Source of the DNA: Sphingomonas sp.
Lineage (GTDB): Bacteria; Pseudomonadota; Alphaproteobacteria; Sphingomonadales; Sphingomonadaceae
Assembly (NCBI RefSeq): GCF_019635515.1
Contig: NZ_JAHBZI010000001.1
Coordinates: forward strand, 992,001-1,056,000
DNA: 64,000 nucleotides
Direction: 5' to 3'
Shown here in pieces: positions 43,661 to 53,360 of the stretch. Numbering within the stretch: the stretch's first letter is position 1; every line of letters starts with the position of its first letter. A program made the position numbers and the translations under genes. The notes under the pieces were generated by a model. It was not told where the DNA came from and searched no databases. It saw nothing but the letters and a program-made list of their open reading frames with translations.

Positions 43661-45817
43661 ATGATGTTTCGTCTCACTTTCCGTCTTGCCGCCACCGCCT
43701 CGGCGCTGGCGCTCGCCATGCCCGCGTTCGCTCAGGATGCTGAGCGCGTCGGTGGCGACGAAATCCTCGTCACCGCGCAGCGCGACAACCAGACCGAAGT
43801 GACGCCCGGCGGTAGCCTTGGCGCGCTGGGCGACAAGGCTGCCGAGGACGTGCCGTTCAGCATTAAGAGCTACAATGCGGCGCTGATCCTCAACCAGCAG
43901 CCGCAAACGCTGGGCCAGGTGCTCGAGAACGACCCCTCGATCCGCACGTCATACGGCTTCGGCAATGCCGCCGAGCAGTTCGTGGTTCGCGGTTTCACAT
44001 TGTACGGCGACGATGTCGGACTGGACGGCCTGTACGGTATCGCCCCGCGCCAGCTGATCGCGCCCGAGCTCTATGAGAGCGTCCAGGTGCTCAACGGCGC
44101 CAGCGCCTTCCTCAATGGCGCCGCGCCCGGCGGCAGCGGCCTTGGCGGCAACGTCAATCTGATCCTCAAGCGCGCCGGCGCTCGCGACCTCAACCGCGCC
44201 ACCGTCAACTACACGTCGAGCCAGCATTTTGGCGGTGCCTTCGATGTGTCGCGGCGCTTCGCCGATGGTGCCTGGGGCCTTCGCGTCAATGGCGCGTTCC
44301 GCTCGGGCGACATCTCGATCGACGATGAATTTCGCCAAACGGCGGTGATCGGCGGGGCGCTCGATTACCGGGGCGCCGATGTCCGCCTGTCGCTCGATCT
44401 CGCCTACCAGCGCGTCAGGGTCCGCAACCTGCGTCCCAAGGTCACCATCGGCACCGCGGTTATCCCGCGCGTCCCGGCCGCCGACCATAATTACGGTCAG
44501 GCGTTCAGCTATACCACGCTGCGCGACGTGTTCGGCGTGGTGAAGGGCGAATGGGATGTCGCCGACAATGCCATGCTTTACGCCTCTTACGGCGCGCGCG
44601 ACGGCTCCGAGCGGGGCATCTATGACGGCATAACCGTGCTCGATGCGGTCACCGGTGCCGCCAATGGCAATGCGCTGTACGTGCCGCGCACCGACAATAA
44701 CGAAGCCGCGACCGTCGGCATGCGTGTCAAGCTCGGCACCGGCATCACCCATGAGATCAATTTCGGCGGATCGTATAGCTGGCTGGTCAATCGCAACGCG
44801 TATGATTTCCTCTACGGTCCGGGCTTTGCGGGCTATGCGACCAATATCTACAACACGCCGGCCGTGGCGCTGCCGGCATCGACGCTGGTCGGCGGCAACC
44901 TCGCCGATCCGTATCCGATCTCGCGCACGCGCCTCGGCAGCATGTTCGTATCGGACACGGTCGGTTTCTTCGACGATCGCCTGCTCGTCACCGGCGGGCT
45001 TCGCCTCCAGAAGATCAAGGTGATCAGCTATTCGAGCGCGGGCGGCGCGCAAACCGGCGTGTACGATGAAAGCGCGGTCACGCCGGTGGTCGGCGTGGTC
45101 GTCAAGCCCGCTGCGGGCCTGTCGCTGTTCGCCAACCGGATCGAGGGCCTGGTCCAGGGCGATACCGCGCCGATCGACCCGCTGCTCAGCAATTCGGGCG
45201 AGGTGCTGGCGCCGTTCAAGACCGTGCAGTACGAAATCGGCGGCAAGCTCAATTTCGGCCGCTTCAACGCCAGCCTCGCGGCGTATCAGATCGATCGGCC
45301 CAGCGCCTATGCGGTGGCCGATCCCGCGCGTCCGGGCTTTTCGCGCTTCGGCACCAACGGCGTGCAACGCAATCGCGGCGTGGAGTTGAGCCTGGACGGC
45401 GAACTGACCAAGGGTCTGCGCGTGATTGCCGGCGCCTCGATCAACGATGCCAGGTTGCGCCGCTCCGCGGGTGGGGTGAACCAGGGCAACAAGGCGGTCG
45501 GCGTGCCGGACTATACCGCCAACGCCAATATCGAGTGGGATGTCGCCGATACCGGCTTCACGCTCACCGGCCGCGTCGTGCACACCGGCAGGCAGATGGT
45601 GAACATCGCCAACACGCTGGAAATCCCGGAATGGACCCGCTTCGATCTCGGCGCGCGCTACGTCGCGATTCTCGGCGCCACGCCGCTGACGCTGCGGGTC
45701 AATGTCGATAACGTCGCCAACCGGCGCTACTGGGCATCGGCGTTCGACGTTTTCAACGCGGCGCTGCTCCAGGGCGCGCCGCGCACGTTCAAGGCTTCGG
45801 CCTCGATCGATTTCTAA
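43661..45817 (+). CDS. TonB-dependent siderophore receptor
   Basis: The 718-residue outer-membrane protein has a signal peptide (MMFRLTFRLAATASALALAMPAFA). A TonB-box-like start (EILVTAQRD) is followed by a plug domain (VLENDPSIRTSYGFGNAAEQFVVRGFTLYGDDVGLDGLYG) and a beta-barrel closing with RRYWASAFDVFNAALLQGAPRTFKASASIDF, ending in Phe. It matches the FhuA/FpvA-like siderophore group. The start with GAAAGG upstream is at 43661 or 43664. It is last in the Fur-preceded operon and is followed by a terminator. Confidence 0.93.
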   Translation: MMFRLTFRLAATASALALAMPAFAQDAERVGGDEILVTAQRDNQTEVTPGGSLGALGDKAAEDVPFSIKSYNAALILNQQPQTLGQVLENDPSIRTSYGFGNAAEQFVVRGFTLYGDDVGLDGLYGIAPRQLIAPELYESVQVLNGASAFLNGAAPGGSGLGGNVNLILKRAGARDLNRATVNYTSSQHFGGAFDVSRRFADGAWGLRVNGAFRSGDISIDDEFRQTAVIGGALDYRGADVRLSLDLAYQRVRVRNLRPKVTIGTAVIPRVPAADHNYGQAFSYTTLRDVFGVVKGEWDVADNAMLYASYGARDGSERGIYDGITVLDAVTGAANGNALYVPRTDNNEAATVGMRVKLGTGITHEINFGGSYSWLVNRNAYDFLYGPGFAGYATNIYNTPAVALPASTLVGGNLADPYPISRTRLGSMFVSDTVGFFDDRLLVTGGLRLQKIKVISYSSAGGAQTGVYDESAVTPVVGVVVKPAAGLSLFANRIEGLVQGDTAPIDPLLSNSGEVLAPFKTVQYEIGGKLNFGRFNASLAAYQIDRPSAYAVADPARPGFSRFGTNGVQRNRGVELSLDGELTKGLRVIAGASINDARLRRSAGGVNQGNKAVGVPDYTANANIEWDVADTGFTLTGRVVHTGRQMVNIANTLEIPEWTRFDLGARYVAILGATPLTLRVNVDNVANRRYWASAFDVFNAALLQGAPRTFKASASIDF

Positions 45818-45824
45818 AAGGGGG

Positions 45825-45861
45825 ATGGACGGGCCCGGTTCGCCGGGTCCGCCCATTTTTT
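45825..45861 (+). terminator. Rho-independent terminator after the receptor gene
   Basis: A 14-bp stem with two mismatches and a TTCG loop (45825-45838 / 45843-45856) is followed by a run of T to 45861. Confidence 0.88.
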
Positions 45862-46139
45862 CCCCGCACCAGCCGTGGCTCGGCGGCCCAGCGCGCGATC
45901 CTGTTGCCATGTAGGATTTCGCCTGTTTCGCGCGTCCCCGCGACGCGCTGCGCCGCCGCTTTCTGACTCGTCCGGTCCCTTCCTGAAGCGCTTGCGAGAT
46001 CGCGAGGTCTCCCGCCCGCTGTTATTTCAGGCTGGATGGGGCAAGCGAGAAGCCCATGGTCAGTGCGAACATTGGGGAACATTCGCGCCTGCTGCGCCGA
46101 TCACAGGGGCGCGGTCGCGCCCCTCACTGGCCCCCGCGC
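45862..46139. other. Gene-free spacer
   Basis: This convergent gap between the receptor terminator and the methyltransferase stop shows no ORF with coding character and no recognisable repeat or RNA. Confidence 0.5.
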
Positions 46140-46739
46140 TCAATGCCCCCGCCGCACGAACCACACGCTGCGCCCGCCGACATGATGATCGTCGGGCACG
46201 AAGTCGATCTCCATCAGCCCATGTTCCTCGAACAGCGCCCGATATTCGAACGGCGCCAGGCTGGCATGGTAGATATCCTCATCGAATTGCGTGCCGATCG
46301 CCTCGCCGCGCGCCGGGCCGGTGTTGAACAGCATCGCGCCGCCCGGCTCCAGCCAGTTCGCCATCCTGGCGATCATCGCCGCCTGGTCGTCGTGTCCCAG
46401 GTGAAACAGGCTGTCCCACGCCAATATCCCCTCGAAGCGGCGGCTCATCACCGCCTTGCGCATATCGGTATGCAGCCAGATGTGCCGCGGGAAGCGGGTG
46501 CGCGAGAGCGCGATCATCTTGGCCGAGACGTCGACGCCGGTGATGTGATAGCCCCTGTCGACCATATAGCGACCCACCGGCTCGCCCGCGCCGCAGCCGA
46601 GATCGAGGATATGGCCGCCCTTCGCCACCCCGAGCAGGAAGCGGTCGAGCCAGAAGCGCTCGACGAAGTTGCGCCGCCGCGCCGCGTCGAACGCGTGCGC
46701 GTGGCGCTCATAATGTTCCGCAATCCGGTCGGGCATCAT
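46140..46739 (-). CDS. Class I SAM-dependent methyltransferase
   Basis: The 199-residue protein has the AdoMet-binding motif ILDLGCGAGEPVGRYMVDRGYHITGVDVS at about 44-72 and the post-motifs ILAWDSLFHLGHDDQ and LEPGGAMLFNTG. It belongs to the small-molecule methyltransferase group (Methyltransf_25-like). The substrate is unknown. Divergent from the CsbD gene. Confidence 0.88.
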   Translation of the reverse strand: MMPDRIAEHYERHAHAFDAARRRNFVERFWLDRFLLGVAKGGHILDLGCGAGEPVGRYMVDRGYHITGVDVSAKMIALSRTRFPRHIWLHTDMRKAVMSRRFEGILAWDSLFHLGHDDQAAMIARMANWLEPGGAMLFNTGPARGEAIGTQFDEDIYHASLAPFEYRALFEEHGLMEIDFVPDDHHVGGRSVWFVRRGH

Positions 46740-46828
46740 GTGGAACCCCCGCCGCGCATAAAGTGTTGAAGCTGGACGAGAATGGCCGGCGCCCCCTGCG
46801 CCGGGATCGTGCCAGGAGTTTGAAAATC

Positions 46829-47032
46829 ATGGGTGAACTCACCGACAAGATCAAGGGCAACGTCAACGAGATGGTCGGCAAGGCCAAGCAGGCGATGGCC
46901 GGCGATGCCGACGATCCCCAGCGCACCCATGCCGACGACAAGCTCGCTGCCGAGGGCAAGGCCCAGGAACTCAAGGGCAAGGGCGAGCAGTTCATCGGCA
47001 AGGTCAAGGGCGCGCTCGGCGACGACATCTGA
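46829..47032 (+). CDS. CsbD-family stress protein
   Basis: The 67-residue, highly charged protein (MGELTDKIKGNVNEMVGKAKQAMAGD...KGKGEQFIGKVKGALGDDI) carries the two repeated KIKGN/KVKGA motifs of CsbD. Such proteins rise under general stress; their mechanism is unknown. AGGAG at 46814-46818 sets the start. A terminator follows. Confidence 0.92.
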   Translation: MGELTDKIKGNVNEMVGKAKQAMAGDADDPQRTHADDKLAAEGKAQELKGKGEQFIGKVKGALGDDI

Positions 47033-47080
47033 TTGAGCCGGCGCCGGCCCCCTCCCGAACAAGCTGTGCCGGCAACGCAG

Positions 47081-47116
47081 AAAGAGGCCGTTTCCCATTG
47101 GCGAAGCGGCCTTTTT
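47081..47116 (+). terminator. Rho-independent terminator after csbD-like gene
   Basis: AAAGAGGCCG (47081-47090) pairs with CGGCCTTTTT (47107-47116) around a 16-nt loop, with the T-run forming part of the stem end. Confidence 0.8.
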
Positions 47117-47218
47117 CTCATCCTGCCGCATGACTCCACCGCGGCACCGCAGCATATTTGACTCATGCGGCATAGAGGCGGACATCGCACCCACGCCGAC
47201 TCAGTCCGGGGGGACGCA

Positions 47219-47533
47219 ATGTTTCATTCCCAGCTTGCTTATTCCGACGATGCCGTATTGCCGTTCGGGCAGGACGAAATCGCGCAGGTGGATCTCGGCA
47301 AGCTCGGCCCGACGCTCAAGCGCGCCCGCGAAGCCCGCCGCCTGACGCTCGAGGATGTGGCCGCCACCACCCGCATCAGCCTGCGCTACCTCACCGCGAT
47401 CGAGAATTCGCGTTTCGACGCGTTCGTCGGCACGGTCTATGCGCTCGGTTTCGTCCGCGCCTATGCGCGGATGGTCGGCATGTCCGAGACCTGGGCCGCC
47501 GACACCCTCCGCGCCGAGGCCGGCTGGCGCTAA
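47219..47533 (+). CDS. Helix-turn-helix protein, RodZ-N-like
   Basis: From ATG 47219 (GGGGGG upstream) the 104-residue protein has a Cro-like domain of the HTH_25/RodZ type: GPTLKRAREARRLTLEDVAATTRISLRYLTAIENSRFDAFVGTVYALGFVRAYARMVGM. Unlike RodZ it has no membrane helix or C-terminal domain, so it is a stand-alone small regulator or a truncated relative. Convergent with the next gene, overlapping by 4 bp. Confidence 0.82.
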   Translation: MFHSQLAYSDDAVLPFGQDEIAQVDLGKLGPTLKRAREARRLTLEDVAATTRISLRYLTAIENSRFDAFVGTVYALGFVRAYARMVGMSETWAADTLRAEAGWR

Positions 47534-49176
47534 CCTCCCCGAATGCCGGTGACCGTAAGTCCCGGCGTGATGAACTCGACATCGGTCTTGAGGTGCAGCA
47601 GCCGCACGCCGCCCGCCGCCAGCGCCCGGTCGAGCGCGTGGGCGAACTGCTCGGTCGCATCCACCGTCTCGGCCCAGGCGCCATAGGCGCGGGCGAGCGC
47701 GGCGAAGTCGGGATTACGCAGCGTCGTGCCGCTGAGCCGCGCCGGATATTCGCGCTCCTGATGCATGCGAATCGTGCCGTAAACACCATTGTCGATGACC
47801 AGCACGAGGATGTCGGCATGGTGCTGGATCGCGGTGGCGAGTTCCTGGCCGTTCATCATGAAATCGCCATCGCCCGCCAGCGCCACTACCGGACGGTCGG
47901 GCGCGCGCAGCTTGCCGGCGATCGCCGCGGGCACGCCATAGCCCATCGCGCCGGCGGTCGGCGCCAGCTGCGAGGGCTGCGCGGCATAATGCCAGTAGCG
48001 GTGCCACCACGACGAGAAATTGCCAGCGCCGTTGCAGATGATCGCGTCCGGTATCCGCTCCCGCATCGCCGCGACGCACTGGCCGAGATCGAGCGCCACG
48101 CCCTCGCGCGGCTTGGGGCTCGACCAGTCGAGCCATTCGGCGTGCGCGGCGGCGCCGTCGAAGGTCGGCAGCTCGGGCTCCTCCGCCGCCACCGATACCG
48201 CGAATTCGAACGGCCGCGCGCAGATCGGCAGGTCGGCCAGATAGACGCGGTTGAGCTCGTTGGGATCGGGATGAACGTGGATGATCGTCTGGCCCGGATG
48301 ATCGGGGGTGATCAGCGTGTAGCCATCGGTCGTCGCCTCGCCGAGCCGCGCACCGACCACCAGCAGCACGTCGGCGTCCTTGATCCGCTGGACCAGCCTG
48401 GGGTTCGGCCCATAGCCGAGATTGCCGGCCCAGACCGGCGAGCTGTTGGGGATCGCGTCCTGCCGCCGGAATGCGCCCGCCACCGGCAACCCGATCCGCT
48501 CGGCGAACTTGGCGAAGTCCGCGCCGCTATCCTCGTCCCAGCCGGCACCGCCGACGATGGCGATCGGGTTCTTGGCGCTGCCGAGGATCTCGAACATCTG
48601 ATCGAGGTCATAGGCATCGGGCGCCTGCAGGGCAGGAGCCAGTTCCGGCCGGTCCACCGCCTCGACGACATCGCACAGCATGTCCTCGGGCAGTGCCACC
48701 ACCACCGGTCCCGGCCGGCCCGACATGGCCACGTTCCACGCCCGCGCGACATATTCCGGAATGCGCCGCGCGTCCTCGATCCGCGTCGCCCATTTCGCGA
48801 TCGGCGAGAAGAACGCGGTGAAATCGACTTCCTGGAATCCTTCGCGGTCGCGCATGCCGCGATCGACGTCGCCGATGAACAGGATCATCGGCTGCGAATC
48901 CTGCATCGCGACGTGGACGCCGATCGAGGCGTTGGTCGCGCCCGGCCCACGCGTCACGAAGGCCACGCCCGGCCGCTGCGTCATCGCCCCGTCGGCGCAG
49001 GCCATGAAGCCGACCCCGCCTTCCTGCCGGCAGGTCACCACGTCGATCGCCGGCACGTCGTGCAGCGCGTCGAGCACGGCGAGGAAGCTCTCGCCCGGCA
49101 CATGGAAGATACGGTCGCAGCCCTGCGCGACCAGATTGTCGACGAGGATCCGGCCCCCGGTTCGTTTCGCGGTCAT
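47530..49176 (-). CDS. Thiamine pyrophosphate-dependent enzyme, acetolactate synthase-like
   Basis: The 548-residue enzyme has three TPP-enzyme domains: an N-terminal PYR domain with the catalytic Glu in TCRQEGGVGFMACADG, a central domain, and a C-terminal PP domain with the cofactor motif AGDGDFMMNGQELATAIQHHADILVLVIDNG. It resembles catabolic acetolactate synthase/benzoylformate decarboxylase-type proteins rather than IlvB, since no small subunit gene is near. Substrate unknown. Divergent from the GST gene. Confidence 0.88.
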   Translation of the reverse strand: MTAKRTGGRILVDNLVAQGCDRIFHVPGESFLAVLDALHDVPAIDVVTCRQEGGVGFMACADGAMTQRPGVAFVTRGPGATNASIGVHVAMQDSQPMILFIGDVDRGMRDREGFQEVDFTAFFSPIAKWATRIEDARRIPEYVARAWNVAMSGRPGPVVVALPEDMLCDVVEAVDRPELAPALQAPDAYDLDQMFEILGSAKNPIAIVGGAGWDEDSGADFAKFAERIGLPVAGAFRRQDAIPNSSPVWAGNLGYGPNPRLVQRIKDADVLLVVGARLGEATTDGYTLITPDHPGQTIIHVHPDPNELNRVYLADLPICARPFEFAVSVAAEEPELPTFDGAAAHAEWLDWSSPKPREGVALDLGQCVAAMRERIPDAIICNGAGNFSSWWHRYWHYAAQPSQLAPTAGAMGYGVPAAIAGKLRAPDRPVVALAGDGDFMMNGQELATAIQHHADILVLVIDNGVYGTIRMHQEREYPARLSGTTLRNPDFAALARAYGAWAETVDATEQFAHALDRALAAGGVRLLHLKTDVEFITPGLTVTGIRGG

Positions 49177-49223
49177 GCCGTGTCTCTAGACCGGACAAGG
49201 CTCCTCACGTAACCCCTGCAACC

Positions 49224-49967
49224 ATGCTGATCATTGGCAATCATGTCTCGCCCTATGCACGCAAGACATTGGTCGCGCTCGCACTCAAGGGCGTGGCGCA
49301 TGAAATCGATCCGATCGTGCCCTTCTACGGCACCGGCGAATTCACAAGGGTCAGCCCGCTCCGGCGGATCCCGGTGCTGATCGACAAGGATCTGGTGCTC
49401 AACGATTCGACGGTGATCTGCGAATATCTCGACGAAGCCTATCCCGAACCGCCGCTGATGCCGAAGAGCCCCGCCGATCGCGCCCGCGCGCGCTGGCTTG
49501 AGGAATATGCCGACAGCCGTTTGGGCGACCTGATCATCTGGCGGTTATTCTACCGCAAGGTCGTCGCGCCGCGCGTGTTCAAGGTCGAGCCGGACGCCGC
49601 CGCGCTGGCCGAAGTCACCGATCGCCTGCTGCCCGAAGCGCTCGACTGGATCGAGGCGCAGGCGCCTGCGGACGATTTTCTTTTCAGCCATTTGTGCATC
49701 GCCGACATCACTTACGCGTCTTTCTTTCGTAATGCCCTGCTGGCAGGCTGGACGATCGATCCCGCTCGCTGGCCGCGCACCGCCGCATGGATGCGGCGGG
49801 TCGAAGCTGTGCCCGCCTTCGCCGACTCGATCCGCATGGAGCAGGTGATCGTCAACGTCCGCGGACCCCAGCGCGCCGAGGCGATGCGCGCCGCCGGCGC
49901 CAATGTATCGCAGCGCAGCTATGGCGGCGCCACGCCCGCCGCCAGCATCATGCTCGACCAGAGTTGA
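49224..49967 (+). CDS. Glutathione S-transferase family protein
   Basis: The 247-residue protein has an N-terminal thioredoxin-like domain (MLIIGNHVSPYARKTLVALALKGVAHE...RRIPVLIDKDLVLNDSTVICEYLDEAYP) with the glutathione-binding Val-Pro-like cis-Pro and D/N-S-x-x-I, and an all-helical C-terminal domain. The activated residue may be Ser9. Substrate unknown; the C terminus is about 30 residues longer than the typical core. Confidence 0.9.
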   Translation: MLIIGNHVSPYARKTLVALALKGVAHEIDPIVPFYGTGEFTRVSPLRRIPVLIDKDLVLNDSTVICEYLDEAYPEPPLMPKSPADRARARWLEEYADSRLGDLIIWRLFYRKVVAPRVFKVEPDAAALAEVTDRLLPEALDWIEAQAPADDFLFSHLCIADITYASFFRNALLAGWTIDPARWPRTAAWMRRVEAVPAFADSIRMEQVIVNVRGPQRAEAMRAAGANVSQRSYGGATPAASIMLDQS

Positions 49968-50041
49968 ATACCTATTCAGGTTGCCTTGACCGCCAGGCGC
50001 GCGGGAGACTATCGCGCGGCCAACCCACGGAGAATCGGCAT

Positions 50042-50749
50042 ATGAAGAAGCTCTATCCCAACGCAGAAGCAGCGCTGGAAGGGCTGCTGTTCGACGGCAT
50101 GACGATTTGCGCCGGGGGCTTTGGCCTGTGTGGCATCCCCGAGCGGCTGATCGATGCGATCGAGGCCAATGGCGTCAGGAACCTGACCATCGCCAGCAAC
50201 AATGCCGGGATCGACGGGCAGGGGCTCGGCAAGCTGCTGCGCACCCGTCAGGTCAAGAAGATGATCTCGTCCTATGTCGGCGAGAACAAGGAATTCGAGC
50301 GCCAGTATCTGTCGGGCGAGCTTGAGGTCGAGTTCTGCCCGCAGGGCACGCTCGCAGAGCGCTGCCGCGCCGGCGGCGCCGGCATCCCCGGCTTCTACAC
50401 CAAGACCGGTGTCGGCACCCAGGTGGCCGAGGGCAAGGAGGTCAAGACCTTCGACGGGCAGGACTATATCCTCGAGCGCGGCATCCGCAGCGACCTGTCG
50501 ATCATCAAGGGCTGGAAGGCCGATGAAAGCGGCAACCTGATCTTCCGGAAGACCGCGCGCAACTTCAACCAGCCGATGGCGACCGCGGGCAAGATCTGCG
50601 TCGCCGAGGTCGAGGAAGTGGTACCCGTCGGCAGCATCGATCCCGATCACATCCATCTGCCCGGCATCTATGTGAAGCGGATGATCGTCGGCGCGCCCTA
50701 TGACAAGAAGATCGAATTCCGCACCGTCCGCGAACGGGCGGCGGCATGA
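50042..50749 (+). CDS. scoA: 3-oxoacid CoA-transferase subunit A
   Basis: The 235-residue subunit begins KKLYPNAEAALEGLLFDGMTICAGGFGLCGIPERLIDAI, the CoA-transferase family I alpha signature, and ends with HLPGIYVKRMIVG. With subunit B it moves CoA from succinyl-CoA to acetoacetate. It overlaps the following phosphatase gene by 4 bp; subunit B comes only after that gene. Confidence 0.95.
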   Translation: MKKLYPNAEAALEGLLFDGMTICAGGFGLCGIPERLIDAIEANGVRNLTIASNNAGIDGQGLGKLLRTRQVKKMISSYVGENKEFERQYLSGELEVEFCPQGTLAERCRAGGAGIPGFYTKTGVGTQVAEGKEVKTFDGQDYILERGIRSDLSIIKGWKADESGNLIFRKTARNFNQPMATAGKICVAEVEEVVPVGSIDPDHIHLPGIYVKRMIVGAPYDKKIEFRTVRERAAA

Positions 50750-51813
50750 GCATCCGTCCCGCGCTCGCGGCCCTGATGGCCGGGTCGGTCCTGCTCTCCG
50801 GCTGCGTCGTCGCCGCATTGCCGGTGATCGCCGCGGCCGGCATCGGCAAGAATGCGATGGACGGGCAGGACGGCAAGAAGCGCAAAGCGTCGAAAAGGGC
50901 CCGGCAGCAGGCGGCGCCCAAGCCCGGCCAGGTGATCCGCACCGAAAACGGCACGGCGGTCATAACCGGCCTTACCGCGCTCCCGCCCCCCAGTGGTGCC
51001 GCCCCGGCGACCGCGAAGCCGGCGGTCGTTCCGCCCGAGATGCAATATCTCTATGGTTCGGGTGAAGGCTCGGCGATCAGTCTGCAAGCGTATCGGGGCC
51101 TGTGGAACTTCCTCCACAACGAGATCGGCTATCGCCGCGACAAGAGCCAGATCAGTTCGGTGGTGCTGTCGCGCGGCTCGACGCTGACCTCGCCCAAATT
51201 CGATCTGTGCGGCAAGCGCAAGCTGGCGGTGGTGCTCGATGTCGATGAGACCGCGCTGCTCAATCTCGGCTTCGAATATGACGCGGCGGCCAAGCCCGCG
51301 CCATACGACCAGAGCAAATGGTCGCGCTGGGAACAGACCGGTGCCGGCAAGGTGGTCGCCGTGCCCGGCGCGGCCGACACGCTGGCGGCGGCGCGCAACG
51401 AAGGCATCACCGTGATCTTCAACTCGAACCGCTCGACCAGTAGCGCCGCGCAGACCGCCGCCGCGATCGAGGCGGCCGGGCTGGGGCCGGCAGTGCTCGG
51501 CGATACGCTGTGGCTGCGCGACGATGGCGCCCCCAGCGGCAAGGACGAACGGCGCTGGAAGATTTCCGAGACCTATTGCGTCGTAGCGATGGTCGGCGAT
51601 CAGCTTGGCGATTTCAGCGACCTGTTCAACACCGGTGAATACAGTCCAGCTATGCGCCGCAACATGACCAGCGAGAGCCTGCTCGCCACCTTGTGGGGCG
51701 CCGGCTGGTTCGTGCTGCCCAACCCGGTCTACGGCTCGGCGCTGCATGGCGGGCTCGACGAGGTGTTTCCCAAGGACAAGCAATGGGCCGATCCGGCCGA
51801 GGAGAAAAAGTAA
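50746..51813 (+). CDS. HAD-type acid phosphatase lipoprotein (5'-nucleotidase, e(P4)-like)
   Basis: The 355-residue protein has a lipoprotein signal ([12 protein letters not shown]) and a HAD phosphatase domain of the class B/C acid phosphatase type. The nucleophile motif is [14 protein letters not shown] near 165, motif II is IFNSNRS near 225, and [14 protein letters not shown] near 285 carries the acidic pair. It should dephosphorylate nucleotides in the periplasm. It is wedged between scoA and scoB with overlapping ends on both sides. Confidence 0.9.
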   Translation: MSIRPALAALMAGSVLLSGCVVAALPVIAAAGIGKNAMDGQDGKKRKASKRARQQAAPKPGQVIRTENGTAVITGLTALPPPSGAAPATAKPAVVPPEMQYLYGSGEGSAISLQAYRGLWNFLHNEIGYRRDKSQISSVVLSRGSTLTSPKFDLCGKRKLAVVLDVDETALLNLGFEYDAAAKPAPYDQSKWSRWEQTGAGKVVAVPGAADTLAAARNEGITVIFNSNRSTSSAAQTAAAIEAAGLGPAVLGDTLWLRDDGAPSGKDERRWKISETYCVVAMVGDQLGDFSDLFNTGEYSPAMRRNMTSESLLATLWGAGWFVLPNPVYGSALHGGLDEVFPKDKQWADPAEEKK

Positions 51814-52448
51814 TGCCCTGGACCCGCGACGAGATGGCCGCCCGTGCGGCCAAGGAACTCGAGGACGGCTATTACGTCAATCTCGGCATCGGCATCCCGA
51901 CACTTGTGGCGAACCACATTCCCCCGGGCGTGGAGGTCACGCTCCAGTCGGAAAACGGGATGCTCGGCATCGGCCCGTTCCCCTATGACGACGAGGTCGA
52001 TCCCGACCTGATCAACGCCGGCAAGCAGACGATCAGCGAGCTGCCGCAATCGGCCTATTTCGGTTCCGAGCAGAGCTTCGCGATGATCCGCGGCGGCCAT
52101 ATCGACCTGACCGTGCTCGGCGCGATGGAGATCAGCGAGACCGGCGATATCGCCAACTGGATGATCCCCGGCAAGATGATCAAGGGCATGGGCGGGGCGA
52201 TGGATCTCGTCGCCGGCGTCAAGAAGATCATCGTCGTGATGGAGCATACCAGCAAGAACGGCGATCCCAAGTTCATCGCCGAATGCTCGCTGCCGCTGAC
52301 CGGCAAGAACGTCGTCGACATGATCATCACCGATCTCGCGGTGTTCCAACGCCCCGATCATGACAGCCCGTTCAAACTGATCGAGATCGCTCCGGGCGTA
52401 ACCGCAGAAGAAGTGGCGGCGAAGACGACGGCGAAGTACGTCAGCTGA
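51813..52448 (+). CDS. scoB: 3-oxoacid CoA-transferase subunit B
   Basis: The 211-residue subunit begins [37 protein letters not shown]. It carries the catalytic Glu in the sequence [14 protein letters not shown], as in beta subunits of this family. Its ATG shares a base with the TAA of the phosphatase gene, and its stop shares a base with the hydrolase start, so all four genes are translationally coupled. Confidence 0.95.
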   Translation: MPWTRDEMAARAAKELEDGYYVNLGIGIPTLVANHIPPGVEVTLQSENGMLGIGPFPYDDEVDPDLINAGKQTISELPQSAYFGSEQSFAMIRGGHIDLTVLGAMEISETGDIANWMIPGKMIKGMGGAMDLVAGVKKIIVVMEHTSKNGDPKFIAECSLPLTGKNVVDMIITDLAVFQRPDHDSPFKLIEIAPGVTAEEVAAKTTAKYVS

Positions 52449-53329
52449 TGTGGCGTAAGGCCGGGCTCGCCGCACTGGCGATCGTGGCGGGGCTCGGGAT
52501 CATGGTTGCATTCACCTCGCCGCCGGCTTTGCTCTCGTTGCTCGACGGGGTGATGGGCGGCGGATCGGGCGCGATCCGCACCGCCAGCGCGGTGCCGTTC
52601 GGCACGCACGGTCAGACGCTCGACGTATGGCGCCCGGCGGGCGCTGCGGTGCCCAACCGCCCGGTAGTGATCTTCTGGTATGGCGGCGGCTGGGTGAAGG
52701 GCGACCGCCGCGCCTATAGCTTCGCGGCCCGGGCATTGGCGCGCGAAGGCTTTGTCGTCGTGGTGCCCGATTACCGCAAGGTGCCGACGGTACGCTTTCC
52801 CGCCTTCCTTCAGGACGGCGCCGAGGCGGTCAAATGGACCCACGATCATGTCGCCGAATTCGGCGGCGACCCGGCCAGGATCGCGGTTATGGGGCATTCG
52901 GCTGGTGCCTACACCGCGGCGATGCTGGCGCTCGACCGGCGCTGGCTCGAAGCCGAGGGTGTGGATCCGGGGACCGTCAAGGCGGCGGTCGGCCTGTCTG
53001 GTCCCTATGATTTCTTCCCCTTCACCTCGAAGCGCGCGATCGATGCGTTTCAGGGCGCCGCCGATCCGCAAATGACCCAGCCGCTGCATTTCGCGCGGCA
53101 TGATGCGCCGCCGATGCTGTTGATCACTTCCACCACCGACGACACGGTTCGCCCCAGGAACGCGATCAATCTCGACGCCAGGCTCAGGGCATTGGGCGCG
53201 CCGGTGGAACTCAAAAACTATCCCGGGCTCAGCCATGAGGAGGTCGTAATGGCGCTTTCGGTGCCGTTCCGCGGCAAGGGGCCGACGCTGGCCGACAGCG
53301 TGGAATTCCTGAAACGCAGCTTGCGTTGA
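52448..53329 (+). CDS. Alpha/beta hydrolase (carboxylesterase type)
   Basis: The 293-residue protein has an N-terminal membrane anchor or signal (about 6-28) and an alpha/beta hydrolase fold. It shows VIFWYGGGWVKGDRR (oxyanion GGGW), the nucleophile in MGHSAGAYTAAML, an Asp in STTDDTVRP and the His in GLSHEEVV, matching kynurenine formamidase/carboxylesterase-like enzymes. It is the last gene of the sco operon. Confidence 0.9.
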   Translation: MWRKAGLAALAIVAGLGIMVAFTSPPALLSLLDGVMGGGSGAIRTASAVPFGTHGQTLDVWRPAGAAVPNRPVVIFWYGGGWVKGDRRAYSFAARALAREGFVVVVPDYRKVPTVRFPAFLQDGAEAVKWTHDHVAEFGGDPARIAVMGHSAGAYTAAMLALDRRWLEAEGVDPGTVKAAVGLSGPYDFFPFTSKRAIDAFQGAADPQMTQPLHFARHDAPPMLLITSTTDDTVRPRNAINLDARLRALGAPVELKNYPGLSHEEVVMALSVPFRGKGPTLADSVEFLKRSLR

Positions 53330-53360
53330 CTCAGTATCCACGAAGGCGCAGCCTCCGTAA

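Noticed and set aside
43949-45910. 653-codon frame opposite the TonB-dependent receptor
   Set aside because: The receptor has signal peptide, plug and barrel motifs; the opposite frame is Arg/Ala/Asp-rich shadow coding.
46514-46723. Second short frame inside the methyltransferase gene
   Set aside because: It is the same strand in another frame and Ser/Arg-rich without domain; the methyltransferase frame explains the sequence.
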